Positions 44,470 through 55,563 are shown, numbered from the stretch's first letter. The stretch is DNA of 64,000 bases from Bemisia tabaci (GCF_918797505.1 NC_092800.1:21075313-21139312), one strand, 5' to 3'. Notes: generated from the sequence alone by a model not told the origin. Numbers and translations are program-made.

Positions 44470-44655
44470 AACAGAGGTTGTTGAGGGCAATAGTGGTCGT
44501 CAAAGGCAACTGTATGGTTGTTAAAGGCCACAATTGCCGTTGACGGTAACAGTGGCCGTTCAACGGCAATATTGGTCGTTCAAGGCAAAAATGGTCGTTG
44601 ATGGCAACGTTGGTCGTTAAGGGCAACATTTGTCGTTAAGGGCAACAGTGGTCGA
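44470..44655. repeat. Degenerate ~21-bp tandem repeat (GTNGTTNANGGCAACA)
   Basis: Eight to nine units such as GTGGTCGTCAAAGGCAACTG, TTGGTCGTTAAGGGCAACAT and TTGTCGTTAAGGGCAACAGT. A minus-strand frame of 71 codons here is periodic because of the 21-bp unit. No protein family is recognised. Confidence 0.85.
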
Positions 44656-45294
44656 AATTCTCAGCCTTTCAGGAACAGTTCGATCTCCTGAATACAATCG
44701 TGACGTATAAAAAAGAGGATTATGAGGGACGCACTTATGCTAAAAGAAACTACGCAAAAACGAATATAATTAAAAAGCACCTATGTACTATGCACAGAAC
44801 ATTACAGCAAGCTTCATAGCTCGTTCCGATTTAATTTATTTCTGCACACTTCGTTTTTGCATAAGAAAGTCCGGTTTTCACTCGCGTTAATACGGGTTTT
44901 GTATCTCCTCCTTTTGTGCTTCCAGGAGCACAATAGACGAAGGATAAATAAATAGAGAAACCGAATCGGTGCAGGAGCTTTCATTAATTTTTAAACGGGA
45001 GCTCACTTTGTTTTCCTTGCGCGGGACAGTTGAGTCGTTTCGAATAAACAAGTGCCCGCCCCTTGCGAGGGGCAGCGTCTGTCAAATCTTGACTGTTATA
45101 ATTAAATTCGCTGGTCACGGTGGAAGCGCCCGCTTTGTCTCCGGTTCCCGGCGTTTGCTCCTCGCTACGCGTGTAATTAAATCCTCGCGAGTGTAATCGA
45201 CTCAATTAAAAATGCAAAGAAAAGCGGAGATTTGAGACGCCGCGCGCGGCCCAGAAACGAGCGTAATCTCATTTTCACGGTTGTGTTTCGCACC
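44656..45294. other. Intergenic, nothing recognised
   Basis: Opposing 73- and 75-codon frames at 44969-45205 without motifs. Confidence 0.45.
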
Positions 45295-46168
45295 GACACC
45301 CCTAATTCCCCTATTCACCCCCTTTTTTACCCCCCTTCACTCCCTTTGCGAGATTTTTTGCAACTGCAAAATGAGTAACCGTGACCCCAACGGATCCGCG
45401 ACGCACAGTGGATAATGTCAATAGAAGTCGGACAAAATTTGGACACTTTATAACTCGCTTACACTGGAAAAAAACACATTGGATCTAGAGTCCAGACTCT
45501 TAGAAACATTGACAAGAAAGAATACTCTTGATTCAATCAGAGTTTTGCTTAAATCAAAAGAAAATCCTCAAATTAAGAGGCTTGGTTCTTGATTTAAGCA
45601 AAAATCCGATTGAATCAAGAATATTTCTTCTTGTCGATGTTTTTAAGAGTCTGGACTCTAGATCCAATGTGTTTTTTTTTCCAGTGTATAACTCCGTTCA
45701 TATAAAGGGGGTGTATAACTCCGTTCTTTGAGGTTCTAAAAGTTGTTCCATCCGTTTTCTCGTAAAATTTTCTTCTAAAACCACCCCTTTAATTTTAAAA
45801 TGTGACGAAATAACCATCAAAATTGCAGCTGCGACCCCTAATTCCCCTGCCCTCCATTACCCCCGTCACTTTCTATGCGCGGTTTTTTGCAACTGCAAAA
45901 TGATTAATCGCGACCCCAACGGATCCGTGACGCACAGTGGATCGAGTCAATAAAAGAGGTCGGACAAAATTTGGAAAAAACGCTTATAACTCCGTTTACA
46001 CAAAACTTTGAGGTTCTGAAAGTGGTTCCATTGGTTTCTGCGTGAAATTTTCCTCTGGAACCTCCCATTGAAATTTAAAATGTGACGAAATGAACATCAA
46101 AATATGCAGTCTCAGTAAAAAATTTCATGCCCAGCCTCTCGAATTGACTCTGTCCACTGTGCGGCGCT
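45295..46168. mobile_element. GATCGAGTCAAT-ended element, two copies in tandem with duplicated upstream flank
   Basis: Copy 2 (45407-45835) has CGCACAGTGGATAATGTCAA and is split by a CACTGG MITE at 45462-45686. Copy 3 (45928-46168) starts ACGCACAGTGGATCGAGTCA and ends ATTGACTCTGTCCACTGTGC. Each is preceded by the same ~100-bp flank (CCCCTAATTCCCCT, TTTTTTGCAACTGCAAAATG, GACCCCAACGGATCCG), so a unit larger than the element was duplicated in tandem. Confidence 0.78.
45462..45686. mobile_element. CACTGG-ended palindromic MITE, copy 4
   Basis: Starts CACTGGAAAAAAACACATTG and ends TTTTTTTTTCCAGTG, with TA on both flanks (45460-45461, 45687-45688). It interrupts the GATCGAGTCAAT element, giving a relative age. 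The interior matches copies 1 and 5 closely. Confidence 0.92.
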
Positions 46169-47370
46169 CTAAATGCACGTCGCACAAACTTTGACACGCT
46201 ACCCAGCTCGGTCGCAGTAGACCTTAAGCTTTGAAAAAGCTCAAAAAATTAAAGTTTTCAAATTAAATGGAGTTTGCCTCGGTTGTTTGGGTGCAGAATC
46301 GAAGAACGGTTCTGCCGAAGAGTCCTTTAGGTTGCAAGGAATGTAACCTCCCCTTCCCTGCATGGCTGAGTGGAAGAAATTGTCATTCGAGATCAAATAC
46401 AACTGTGCTATATTCTTCACTATTTCAGATATCAAACCGAGATACATGGTTTGGTAGTTTCACCATCGAACCTTTACTGGGGAATATACTAGGCAGATTT
46501 TAATGATGAAATAACCAACATCTTTCACTGACTTTATTTGTAAAAACGGTTCGATATTCTCCGTAAGCCATGAATCAATCATTTCTACATGAGTATTTTG
46601 TTTCAACGCACATAAACATGATGTTTTCCACGGTTTCCCTCCCAAAAAATGACTTAAAAACAGGATTAACAACATACTATAAATTAATACGATGTATTGT
46701 TCAGCTAGATAATTTTTACGTGCCTATATAAAGGCAGCTGTAACAAACTTACGAAATCGTCCGCTCAAAAAATGAAACCAAATTGAAATACCCCTCTCAG
46801 TTTCGTTTGCAAACACGGAGTGGAGTATTGAGCGGACGCTGTATTCAATGCACGAAACCCAAATATGGGATTTACATGGCATTCGCCGATGCGAATACAA
46901 ATACCGGATTGTGTGTCACTGCAGAGCATAAATTCGCGAATCGGATTGAATTTCCTCTCTTTTATTGGTGTAAATTGGCCTGATGGTTTAGGGAAAGGGC
47001 GGAAGGGAGGAGATGGAAAAGGAGGGGGGATGCCCAACAAATTGGGCGCACAAGATTTACGAGTGAGCCGTATCATTAGCGCGCAATAATTAAAACTGTT
47101 CGCGAACATGTAAATCATGCAAAATACAACTTTCGAGGCTCTAAAAACACGCTTGTCAGATCGCTCTGGGTTCCGTAATGGAATCGTTTACAGTTAGAAG
47201 GTCGTAAGTCTGAAATTTTCAATTTTCTCCTGCATTTTGTGATCTTCTGAGGGACTTTTTTTCTACCCCTTTTTTCCGATTTTTGTGGGTTCAATTTCTA
47301 TTTTGGACAAAAAAAGGGTGATGCATCTGAATTTGGTTTTTCTCGATTGAAAATCTAAATGCTTTATTTA
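46169..47370. other. Intergenic, nothing recognised
   Basis: Frames of 66-117 codons at 46241-47118 overlap in opposite strands and lack motifs. Confidence 0.45.
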
Positions 47371-47596
47371 AATAATAAAAACACACTAAAATACAAAAAA
47401 CAAATGGGTATACAAGGCTAGAGGAGACATAAAACAACCAGGACGTTTCGGGCCAATTACATGCCCATTCTCAACTGGAACAAAAGCTTAAAAATGTAAA
47501 AATTAAAACGAGAAAATGAGCATGCAACTGACCGTTTTATGTCTCTTCTAACCTTGTATACCCATTTGTTTTTTGTATTTTAGTGTGTTTTTATTG
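47371..47596. mobile_element. MITE with AATAAAAACACACTAAAATA ends
   Basis: Left arm AATAAAAACACACTAAAATA then CAAATGGGTATACAAGG and GAGACATAAAAC; the right arm is the inverse, ending TATTTTAGTGTGTTTTTATT. The centre contains ACGTTTCGGGCCAATTACAT. One copy in the window. Confidence 0.8.
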
Positions 47597-48685
47597 TTGT
47601 CTGCATTTGGGCTATGGTGTCTCTCGCTCTCTTATCACTGTTTTATTTAAATAATTAAAGTAAATGTTAACATTTTCTGAATTTCTTAAACGTCGCCTTT
47701 TATTATTTTAAAATGTCTCAGATTTTGTTCATTTGCTTAAACAATGGCATAGACCCAACATTTCAAATTAACCTAAAAAGATACTATAATTTCTGGCACC
47801 AGAAAAATGTAACAAAATTTCAACATTTCGAAATTTCTTCTTACAGACTATAATTAGTAATTTATACAATAATACTGATGGGAGTTTCTAACTAAAAATT
47901 TTACTGATATCCCTCCTCATTATATGCAAAACTCAGCAAAAATTTGGATGAAAATGGGGCGATCATTTTGCTGTAAGAAATTGAATTGTTTTAGCAAAAT
48001 CTGTAATATTTAAGTGGATTCAAGTCCTCTTCTCTGAAAGACGAAGATTACACAGACGCATTCTCAAACAGGTGAAAATCCGTGGCCGAAATTTGGCATC
48101 TTGGCTAAAGAATCGACTGTTGATGAGAATATTCTTCGGTGGAAGTCGCCGTTCATTTGTTACTAAACAAAATTATACGCATGTCATAATTAACGAGCTC
48201 ATTGAAACTGTCAAGTTTCGTCTTAGAGTGCAAATTTTGATGAGCATAGTTTAAAAATGAATACGATTTAGACTCCTTTCATTTTTTTTTGCGATGTGTG
48301 GATCATTACATGGCTTTCGCACAGTGGTGTACTCCCGTCGTGCTTTGGAAAAGGATGCCATTTGCAAGATGATCTTGCATTCTAAATATCTTATTATAAC
48401 CGAAAAAGATACCCAAAAATGAGGAATTAGAGTAAGAAATTTGATTTTCTTCATCAGTGCAGATCAGGAGAGGAGAGTCACAACTGAAATCACGGAATGG
48501 ATATGGGAGACGTATGATTAAATTACTTTTCTCTAAAAATTATAAAATTTATTTTTTCCACATGCTTTTGATGTTACAATTTTGCGAACTTCAAATTGTA
48601 TACAAGGCTCTGCTTTCACGGAAAAGCTTGGTAGGCGTATCCTCCGAATATTTCGTAAGAGAGCCATGAAAAAAAACGAGGGATC
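47597..48685. other. AT-rich intergenic, nothing recognised
   Basis: No gene or repeat was found. Small frames of 60-70 codons at 48072-48669 carry no motif. Confidence 0.5.
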
Positions 48686-48848
48686 TTAAAAGTTCTAAAA
48701 GTGGTTCTATTGGTTTTCTCGTGATATATTCTACTTGAGACACCCCTTAAAGTTTAAAATGTGGCGAAATAATCATAAAAATTTGCAGTTTTAGTAAAAA
48801 ATCTCATGTCCGACCTCTCTACTTGACTCGATCCACTGTGGCGGCGTT
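48686..48848. mobile_element. GATCGAGTCAAT-ended element, right-half fragment
   Basis: Shares AAGTTCTAAAAGTGGTTCTA, TTTTCTCGTGATATATTCTA and the right end CTTGACTCGATCCACTGTGG with the copies at 45928 and 61309. The left terminus is missing. Confidence 0.72.
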
Positions 48849-49173
48849 ACAGGGGGGTGAGGGCTATAGAGCGAAGCGATACGTAACAAGTTTAAATGTT
48901 TTTTCTCGAATTTCCATGGAATATTTCGTCGATTGTCTTTGAAAAATTTGAAGAAACTCGAAAATATTCTCATCGATACTTTTACTTTTCCTCATTTAAA
49001 TAGAGACGCCAATCCGTTCAGTAAATGTAAGGTAATAATTAGATATTTTCTATCGAAACGGGGCGAGGCTGTCCGAGAAGGCGTTAGGTAATTTTTTAGG
49101 GGGAGGGGGAGGGTCTAGGACAGCGATACGCGTTAACAAGGGGTTTAAGGTGTGTCAAAAAACCGCAAATTTA
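48849..49173. other. Intergenic, nothing recognised
   Basis: Contains a G-rich stretch (AGGGGGAGGGGGAGGG, 49099-49114). Nothing else. Confidence 0.45.
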
Positions 49174-49388
49174 TACCGAAAAAAAAATGAAGTTGATTTA
49201 ACATTCTGGATGGAAAAAAAGTATGCGAGAACTTACAAAATGCTGAATTTACTGCTACAGCAGTTACTTTAGCAATGTCAAGATGTAAAACTAACTGCCG
49301 CGCCGTAGCGAGTAATTTAGCATTTTGTGTGTTCTCACACACTTTTTTTACGAACTGAATGTTAAATCAACTTCACTTTTTTTCGGTG
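49174..49388. mobile_element. ACCGAAAAAAA-ended palindromic MITE
   Basis: Left end TACCGAAAAAAAAATGAAGT then TGATTTAACATTC; right end inverse GAATGTTAAATCAACTTCAC then TTTTTTTCGGTG. TA flanks both sides (49172-49173, 49389-49390). A TA duplication suggests Tc1/mariner-type insertion. One copy in the window. Confidence 0.8.
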
Positions 49389-49721
49389 TAGCGTATACAG
49401 TAATTTAGGGATGGCCCCTCCCAGAGCACAGTGCAACAAAAATTGAAAATCTTACGTCATTACAAAAAGGAAGTAAAGATGAGTGACATCCTTTGAAACA
49501 TCACGGTAGATAAAGGATAGATACTACGTGAAAGTGCCCCAACTGCAGCCAGCTGCATCATTGCGAGGGTCAAAAAGGAAAAACGCCTTCAATTGGTACT
49601 ATATGCAACACGCACATCCATCGAGCACAAATAGTCGTATCCTCGCGCCTAGCTTAAACACAGCGCAGAGTTTCGCGTTGCGCTTTCTTCTAGTACTGTG
49701 ATACAGGGCAACACTACCGCA
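49389..49721. other. Intergenic, nothing recognised
   Basis: No gene or repeat structure identified. Confidence 0.45.
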
Positions 49722-49764
49722 CTAAGGAAAAACGACGTATGAACCTCCGTCAGTTGCCAATTTA
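49722..49764. mobile_element. CTGCCGTG-ended MITE, left-end fragment
   Basis: CGCACTAAGGAAAAACGACG, then TATGAACCTCCGTCAGTTGC and CAATTT, matches the family left arm. A CACTGG MITE follows directly and no matching right end is seen beyond it. Confidence 0.7.
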
Positions 49765-49990
49765 CACTGGAAAAAAAACACATTGGATCTAGAGTCCAGA
49801 CTCTTAAAAACATAGACAAGAAAAAGTACTCTTGATTCAATCAGAATCTAGCTTAAATCAAGAACCAAGCCTCTTAATTTAAGCGGATTTCGTTTTGATT
49901 CAAGCAAAAATCCGATTGAATCAAGATTATTTTTTCTTGTCAATGTTTTCAAGAGTCTGGACTCTAGATCCAATGTGTTTTTTTCCAGTG
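49765..49990. mobile_element. CACTGG-ended palindromic MITE, copy 5
   Basis: Starts CACTGGAAAAAAAACACATT and ends GTTTTTTTCCAGTG. The arms are highly similar to copies 1 and 4. Flanking dinucleotides are TA and AT, so no clean duplication. It lies immediately after a CTGCCGTG left end. Confidence 0.9.
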
Positions 49991-50356
49991 ATGAAGGATT
50001 GTGGACAGATACTATCGAAAACCATAATTTTCTTCTAGCCGAATGGTACGGGTGGAGAAACTGTTTACAGAAAAAAACAAGCAGTGAACTCCAACACAAT
50101 GTGTTGATAAGGCGCGTCATTAACTCGCACATATCAACCCCTTTAGTTTTCATTTATAGAGATTTCAAAATAGGCAAACAGCATAAAAAGAGAATTCACG
50201 ATCCAACACTGCGAGGTCAAAGACGCACCTTGACGAGACCGTGTATTGTGAAAGTAGAAAGCTATTCGATCGAATTTAAGTTTTTTGATCTGCCTCAAGC
50301 AAAATCTTATCAGATTCTTGAAGAAAAGTGCTACGGAATAATTTAAGCGAAGAAAG
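49991..50356 (+). other. Unrecognised open stretch after the MITE
   Basis: A 123-codon frame (49975-50346) begins inside the MITE and continues through ordinary sequence to a stop. About 115 codons are outside the MITE, with basic patches and no recognised motif. I cannot tell a degenerate exon from chance. Confidence 0.25.
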
Positions 50357-51345
50357 GAAAAATTCTGTCGAACTCCTAGAAGATAAAGTCGATTTAAAGG
50401 TATTTTGGGGCTAAAATACCCAAATCACCGGTAGTAAAAATCCCGTTATATTATTGAAAAGAAATTGACTCGATATAAATGCAATTGCATTAAATACGTC
50501 TTGATTTTGTTATTTTAAACGTCTTTCCATGCAAAGAAGTTCAACCATGTCGTTGCTTTATTCATTCATGAATTGAAAGTAAGCAATCTACATCCCGAAA
50601 ATCTACTGATTTGCCGTAAAAAATTGCAGAAACTTGATATACCAGGTCGATGCACCCACTCGTTGAATTTACCAACCAATTTTGTGAGTGCAAATGTGTA
50701 AGAATCAATATGCTATAGTCATTTTGGGTGCATTTATTTTTCATGAAACAATAATAATTTCAATCCCGAAAAACCATCAATTTTCCGTATAAAATCGAAA
50801 AAATCAAAATATGTCAACTCCCCGACGTGAAAATTAGATTCTACGTATGTAAAATGTAAATACTTATGTATCGATATGCTGAACAGAACTATGTGTGGAC
50901 AGTCAGAAGCCCGCGGCAACATTAATTCAACAGAAAAACTGTAAAAATTAGATAGGATTTTAGCCGCTTTGCCCGCCTCTCCTCGCTACTTACAACAAAC
51001 CGTTCTTATACTCATCTCAAAATTTTTCTCAGAGCTTTGGGTTATTATCAGCTTCCATTTAAACTCCGGTTCGATGGCCGAATCGGCTGCCAAAAAAGCA
51101 AGCCACTGTTGAGGGGTTCTATGAGAAATTCGTGATATTATCGGCTCTCAGGAAATCACCCCATGGCTAAAATTGGTGGTATAAATGTTTAAGTGCTTAA
51201 AATAATCGTATTCAAGAAACTAAGGAATTAAACTATGGAGTCAATTTCTTTTTAATAATATAACGAATTTACTACCGGTGATTTAGCTATTATAGCCCCA
51301 GAATACTTTTAAAGCGCCTTTGCGTTCCAGAATCTCGACGGAATT
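50357..51345. mobile_element. Inverted-repeat element with ~110-bp arms, ~990 bp
   Basis: Left arm: AAAAATTCTGTCGAACTCC, GGTATTTTGGGGCTA, AATCACCGGTAGTAAA and ATATTATTGAAAAGAAATTG. The inverses appear at 51238-51345 in opposite order. The interior has two diverged ~180-bp repeats sharing CATCCCGAAAATCTACTG / CAATCCCGAAAAACCATC. No transposase frame. The T-run at 51344-51364 abuts the right end. Confidence 0.75.
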
Positions 51346-53278
51346 TTTTTTTTTTTTTTTTTTTGCTTAAACGATTCAAGAAACATTGTAGTTAAAAATA
51401 TAAAGATTTTTCGATTTGGACGTATGAAAAATGTTTAACTCGTTCAGGCACACCGTGTATTGTATGGAGTACTGCTGTTATTCGACCGTTGTCTTCAGGT
51501 CAAAATTCTTACAAAGAAGCCCCTTGCAAGAGGCAAATTTTTTGTAATTTCTCCCAGTTTTTTCAGCGTTAGGTATATAAATGAATTGTTTGTCAAATTT
51601 TGAGGTCAATTATATTTAATTGTAATTTATACTTTCTTTTTTTCCCCTTCATTTTATTTTTCGTATCGAGGAGTCGAGGTTTTGTTGATTTCTTCGGATT
51701 TCGATTACTGTAACTTCTCTTCTATTCGGCCGATTTTTATGAATGAGGTCTCTTTTTATTTGTGTTTTAACGGAGAGTAAGGAAAAAATTGCTAAATACA
51801 TGCGAAACAATTTTTTTTGAAAATTGGATGAATCCTAGCGTGACGGTGAAATGGTTAATGAAGCGTGAGTAATTGGGGTACGGGTATCGGCCGCGTTGGG
51901 ACCCAAGGCCCATTGTTCTTCGTGACGCCGACGCAGTGATCAGGAGCGTGGGGACGAGAGGGCTTAGTGGACTCCTGTATGAGCCACGTTTAGCAAATGG
52001 TCTAATGAGTCTCGAGGCTCATCACAGATTGCACTTACCACTATCCTGGTGGCCCCGGCTATCAGAGCAAGGAGTACCAACTTTTGAAAAGGATAACAGT
52101 GTTGTGGAGATATGTCAAAGCAACGTTGTGAACAAAACGGAGTGAGTGAAATTCTCATTCAAGGAGTGCCGAACTGGTCAGCCATCCTCGAATCAGTTCG
52201 CTTGCTTCCGCTTATATATGCATATTTTAAATCAGCGCGCCCCATTCTAAGGTTTTTTTAAAAAAAACCAAGAAACGTAGACTCTTGGTATTCATTACAC
52301 ATAAACTAGCGAGCCCCAGAATGAGAAACAAATTTTAATCATTATTATTGACGGATTAGTAAACTTTTTACACGCTTTGGAAAATCTCAGAAGTTCGCGG
52401 TAGTCACTTTTCGGTAAGGAACTAGGGGACTCGGTTATTGTATCGAGGGGGGGGGGTCGAAACGATCGCAAAGGCGGTATACTACGTATACGCGCCAAAA
52501 ACACCGTCGATATATTGCAGTAAGGGCTCATATGTTGATCACTTTTTTTTCCAATAAATTTATCGATTCTCATCGTTGTTTACGTACATCGGTGGACATC
52601 GTATATTTGATGACGACGGTCTTTTATTTTTACGATAATATTTTGGTGCCGGATAAAAAACACCGTAAGAAAGGTATGCGGTCGTTGAAAAAAAAATCTG
52701 AAATAAAAGTATCCTCCGCGCACACAATACATTTTTTTTATCATCCACAATCCTTTCTAACAGTCCCGCTCTGTCCTAACCGGAGTCAGGGACAAGCGGG
52801 ATGGGACCATAATTTCACGAGACATGTGGTCATAACTATTAATGCTCACAATAATTCCACTCAAATTTAATCTAGACGAATTGAATCGAGAGAAATTAAA
52901 GTTTAGTAAGGGCAGAATAAAACAGTGTGGGTTGAGGCAAATAACTGGGGATCGAAAACCGTCATTCGATGCCTGGAAAGTTATTCATCAGTGAAACTAT
53001 CGATGATATTTTAGATACGATCGGAAAGGGTGCGGGCGGTTGAGTCCGGGGTTGAGAGGGAGAGTGACCTTTTCGAGCGGGAAAATTGGCACGAATCCTG
53101 ATTTCCTGGTGTCATGGCCCCAGTCTCAAATTGGAACCGGGCCACAGTTCAATTCCAGTTTCAGCGAGTTTGTCTCGTCATTGATCTAGTCTTATATATC
53201 TCTTTTCTTTTTCTTTTTTTCAGTAAATAAACCTGTAAAAACGGCTGTAAAAATTGACCATCGATTGTATCCGAAATG
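51346..53278. other. Intergenic, nothing recognised
   Basis: T-run at 51344-51364 and a G-run near 52447. The palindrome GGTTTTTTTAAAAAAAACC lies near 52251. The 90- and 112-codon frames at 51873 and 52532 lack motifs. Confidence 0.45.
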
Positions 53279-53509
53279 GATTGCATTTTGCAAAAAGGAA
53301 CCACTAGCATTGCAATGATGCTAAGATTGTGCAACTTCATATATTGCAATAAAATTGTGGAAATCGTGAAAAACTATGCAATTCAGATGGTAATTGGACG
53401 TATTTCTATCAAACGGACCTAAGCGCCATAGGGTGAGGAAGGTAGAGGGGGGCTTGAATTGGCGGCGGAATTGGGCGTCCGGCTTATTCCGTCCTATACT
53501 CGCAATGCA

Positions 53510-54492
53510 TGTGCGCGCAGGCACGTAATTTCAAGCGCGCAGGACGGAGAGCAGCACCGGGTTGTAAGGCCGGCGATGGAAGCTCATCCGAGCGCTTGAG
53601 TGGACTGGATCAGGCAGTGGGCGCCTGATAGGCAGGCAATCCGCGACAGTGGGCGCGGCGTCTTCAGTTTGTGCGCTTGAAGCGCGGTGAAGACCCCCAA
53701 GGGATACCCCCAGGGCTTGCCTAAGCGAATCGCTCGGACGGATGTCGCGATGAGGCGATTGCGAGTTGCTCCGTGCAGCGCTGTAAGCGGCCAGGCACGG
53801 GAGCCACTGTGGAGTCAACGGCGTTGGGAGCTGGACTGAGAAGTCAACAGCGTTGGGAGCCGGACTGAGAAGTCGACAGCGTAAGAAGCTGGACTGGGAA
53901 GTCGACGGCGTTAGGAGCCGGACTGAGAAGTCGACAACGTAGGAAGCTGGACTGGGAAGTCGACGGCGTTAGAAGCCGGACTGAAAGTCGACGGCGTTAG
54001 AAGCCGGACTGAAAAGTCGACAGCGTAGGAAGCTGGACTGTGAAGTCGACGGCGTTAGAAGCCGGACTGAAAGGTCGACAGTGTAGGAAGCTGGACTGTG
54101 AAGTCGACAGCGTTGGGCGCTGGACTGGATACTTCTTCTTGAAAACCTGAAAGAGAAGTGGTGAAAATTCACTTACCAAGGTGCTCAAGCTTGGTTGAGG
54201 AGTGAATGGTGGATCACACTTGGCATGGGCCGCGCCGCTGGGATGCCGTCAAAATCAGACGACGGGTGAGAGCGGCGGAACGTCTAAAGCTGGGTGCGTC
54301 AACGCGATCTAGCGGACAGCGGTGTCGCGACGCCGCGAGGTGGGCGCGCGGGTTGCGGGGGAGCGCGGCCGCGAGAAGATGAGCGCGGTGGCGAGGAGGG
54401 GGGAGCGCGGGTCGCGGGGAAGGAGCGACCGCGGCGCGGAGTCGGCCGACGGCGAGGCCGGTGCTGGCCGAGCCATGTTCACGGCGTGAACA
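53510..54492 (-). repeat. BEL/Pao 3' LTR (downstream LTR in element orientation)
   Basis: 983 bp, beginning TGTGCGCGCAGGCACG and ending GTTCACGGCGTGAACA as read on the plus strand. Its outer 5 bases of flank are ATGCA. It contains an 11-unit ~29-bp tandem repeat. The 95-codon frame at 53818-53531 recurs at the same place in the other LTR and has no family match. Confidence 0.93.
53811..54128. repeat. LTR-internal tandem repeat, 11 units of ~29 bp (3' LTR)
   Basis: Units follow GAAGTCGACGGCGTTAGAAG then CCGGACTGA. Two versions tend to alternate, one with GGCGTTAGAAGCCGG and one with AGCGTAGGAAGCTGG, implying a ~58-bp higher-order unit. Each contains a SalI-like GTCGAC core. Confidence 0.9.
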
Positions 54493-54508
54493 TGTACCGC
54501 CCCCCATG
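54493..54508 (-). promoter_or_regulatory. Polypurine tract of the retrotransposon
   Basis: On the minus strand ATGGGGGGCGGTACA lies directly before the TGTTCACG start of the downstream LTR. This is where plus-strand DNA synthesis would be primed in an LTR retrotransposon. Confidence 0.7.
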
Positions 54509-55281
54509 AGGCCCGTTAAGGGCTCATCATACAAGGAAAAATAAAGAAAAAAATTAAAATTCGCTGAGAACAATGATATTTACAAAGAAATTGAAAAAAA
54601 AAACTGACTAAGATTTAAGAAGGCTGAGAAATCGCTTCCAAAATTTAGTTTTAGAGGGTCCCAGTTTTTGGGGTTTGTCCCGGTCAGTTTCTAAGCGTTT
54701 ATCAGGTACTGTTTCCTTTGATCTAGAAGCAACAGGCGGTTTAAGACATGATTTCTGTGACGTTTTTGTGTCTTTAGTAGATCCTTGTGTCAGTCCTTGC
54801 TCACATGAAGAGTTTTTGTTACTCAGCTGACGAGTATTTTTAGGCCGGACTGCGGTTGTCTCGCCTGCGGTATGGAGATTAGATCGTTCCTGGCACCATG
54901 AGTCAAGTTGGGAGATGCTAGTTGGGGACAAGCATCTTTCGGGTGGGGCCCTTTCAATGGGCGGCGTCTGGCGGGAGGGGTGAAGCGTGGCTTCGCGGGT
55001 TTTTTTGCATTCTCTCGGAGAGAATTGTCGTCAGAGAGCTTGTCTGAAGTGCAGACAGAGTTAAGCTTTCTGGTAGCTCTCCAAGAGACGCACTCTGTGG
55101 GCTTCTTCGGGAGTAGCGAGAATTTAGAGGATTCTGTTTTTCTCCAATCGAAGGACTTGTGGGATCCAGGCTGGATCACCGGAGCCCGGGGAGGTGTTGC
55201 GTTTAAACAAACATGTAATCAGTGAGGTTTGAGTTTTTTCGCATGTCGGGGCTGAGCCCATCAGGACAGCTCCGAGGGGTG
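54509..55281 (-). pseudogene. 3' internal region with two overlapping unrecognised frames
   Basis: Minus-strand frames at 55179-54823 (118 codons) and 54931-54608 (107 codons) overlap in different phases. Both are rich in Ser, Lys, Pro and Arg, with no catalytic motif and no match to reverse transcriptase, RNase H or integrase. They occupy the place where the end of pol would lie. They may be the worn C-terminal tail of pol or sequence acquired during the internal deletion. In the same phase as neither, the minus strand reads an MGGGTCSRREHG-like stretch into the LTR, reminiscent of the glycine-rich end of BEL polyproteins. Confidence 0.4.
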
Positions 55282-55563
55282 TTACAAACACCGTGGGAAG
55301 CGAGGGTCCCAGCGGGTGCGGTGGACCGACGATGAGGGCAGAGAATAATTCTGCGCGATCAGCACGTCTATAGGGCCTGGCTGATCGAAGGTAGGGTCGG
55401 CAAGGTTCCATTCCTTAACTAGATCCTTGACCGAGGCGGCGATGGCCGTGGAAGGAGTGGAGTTTGTGATCGTCTGGACCACCAGTGACTGGGTGGTTCT
55501 TGGCCACAGGCTTGTGGCGCACAGATGCCAGCGTGACGTGGAAACGGCCAAAGGTTTCGACAC
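55282..55563 (-). pseudogene. BEL/Pao protease-like segment, C-terminal part, frameshifted
   Basis: This 93-codon frame contains WNLADPTFDQPGPIDVLIA, which fits the late part of the DUF1758-type aspartic protease of BEL/Pao elements (LADP...IDVLIG-like). It lies in a different phase from the upstream protease start, so a frameshift separates them at about 55480-55560. Homology stops after IAQNYSLP, the probable left edge of the pol deletion. Confidence 0.65.

Noticed and set aside
49975..50346. 123-codon frame as a gene
   Set aside because: Its start lies in a MITE and no motif was recognised. It is kept only as an unrecognised open stretch.
53531..53818. 95-codon frame identical in both LTRs (also 57332-57619)
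   Set aside because: Its duplication follows from the LTRs being copies of one another. It has no known domain and is not evidence of selection.
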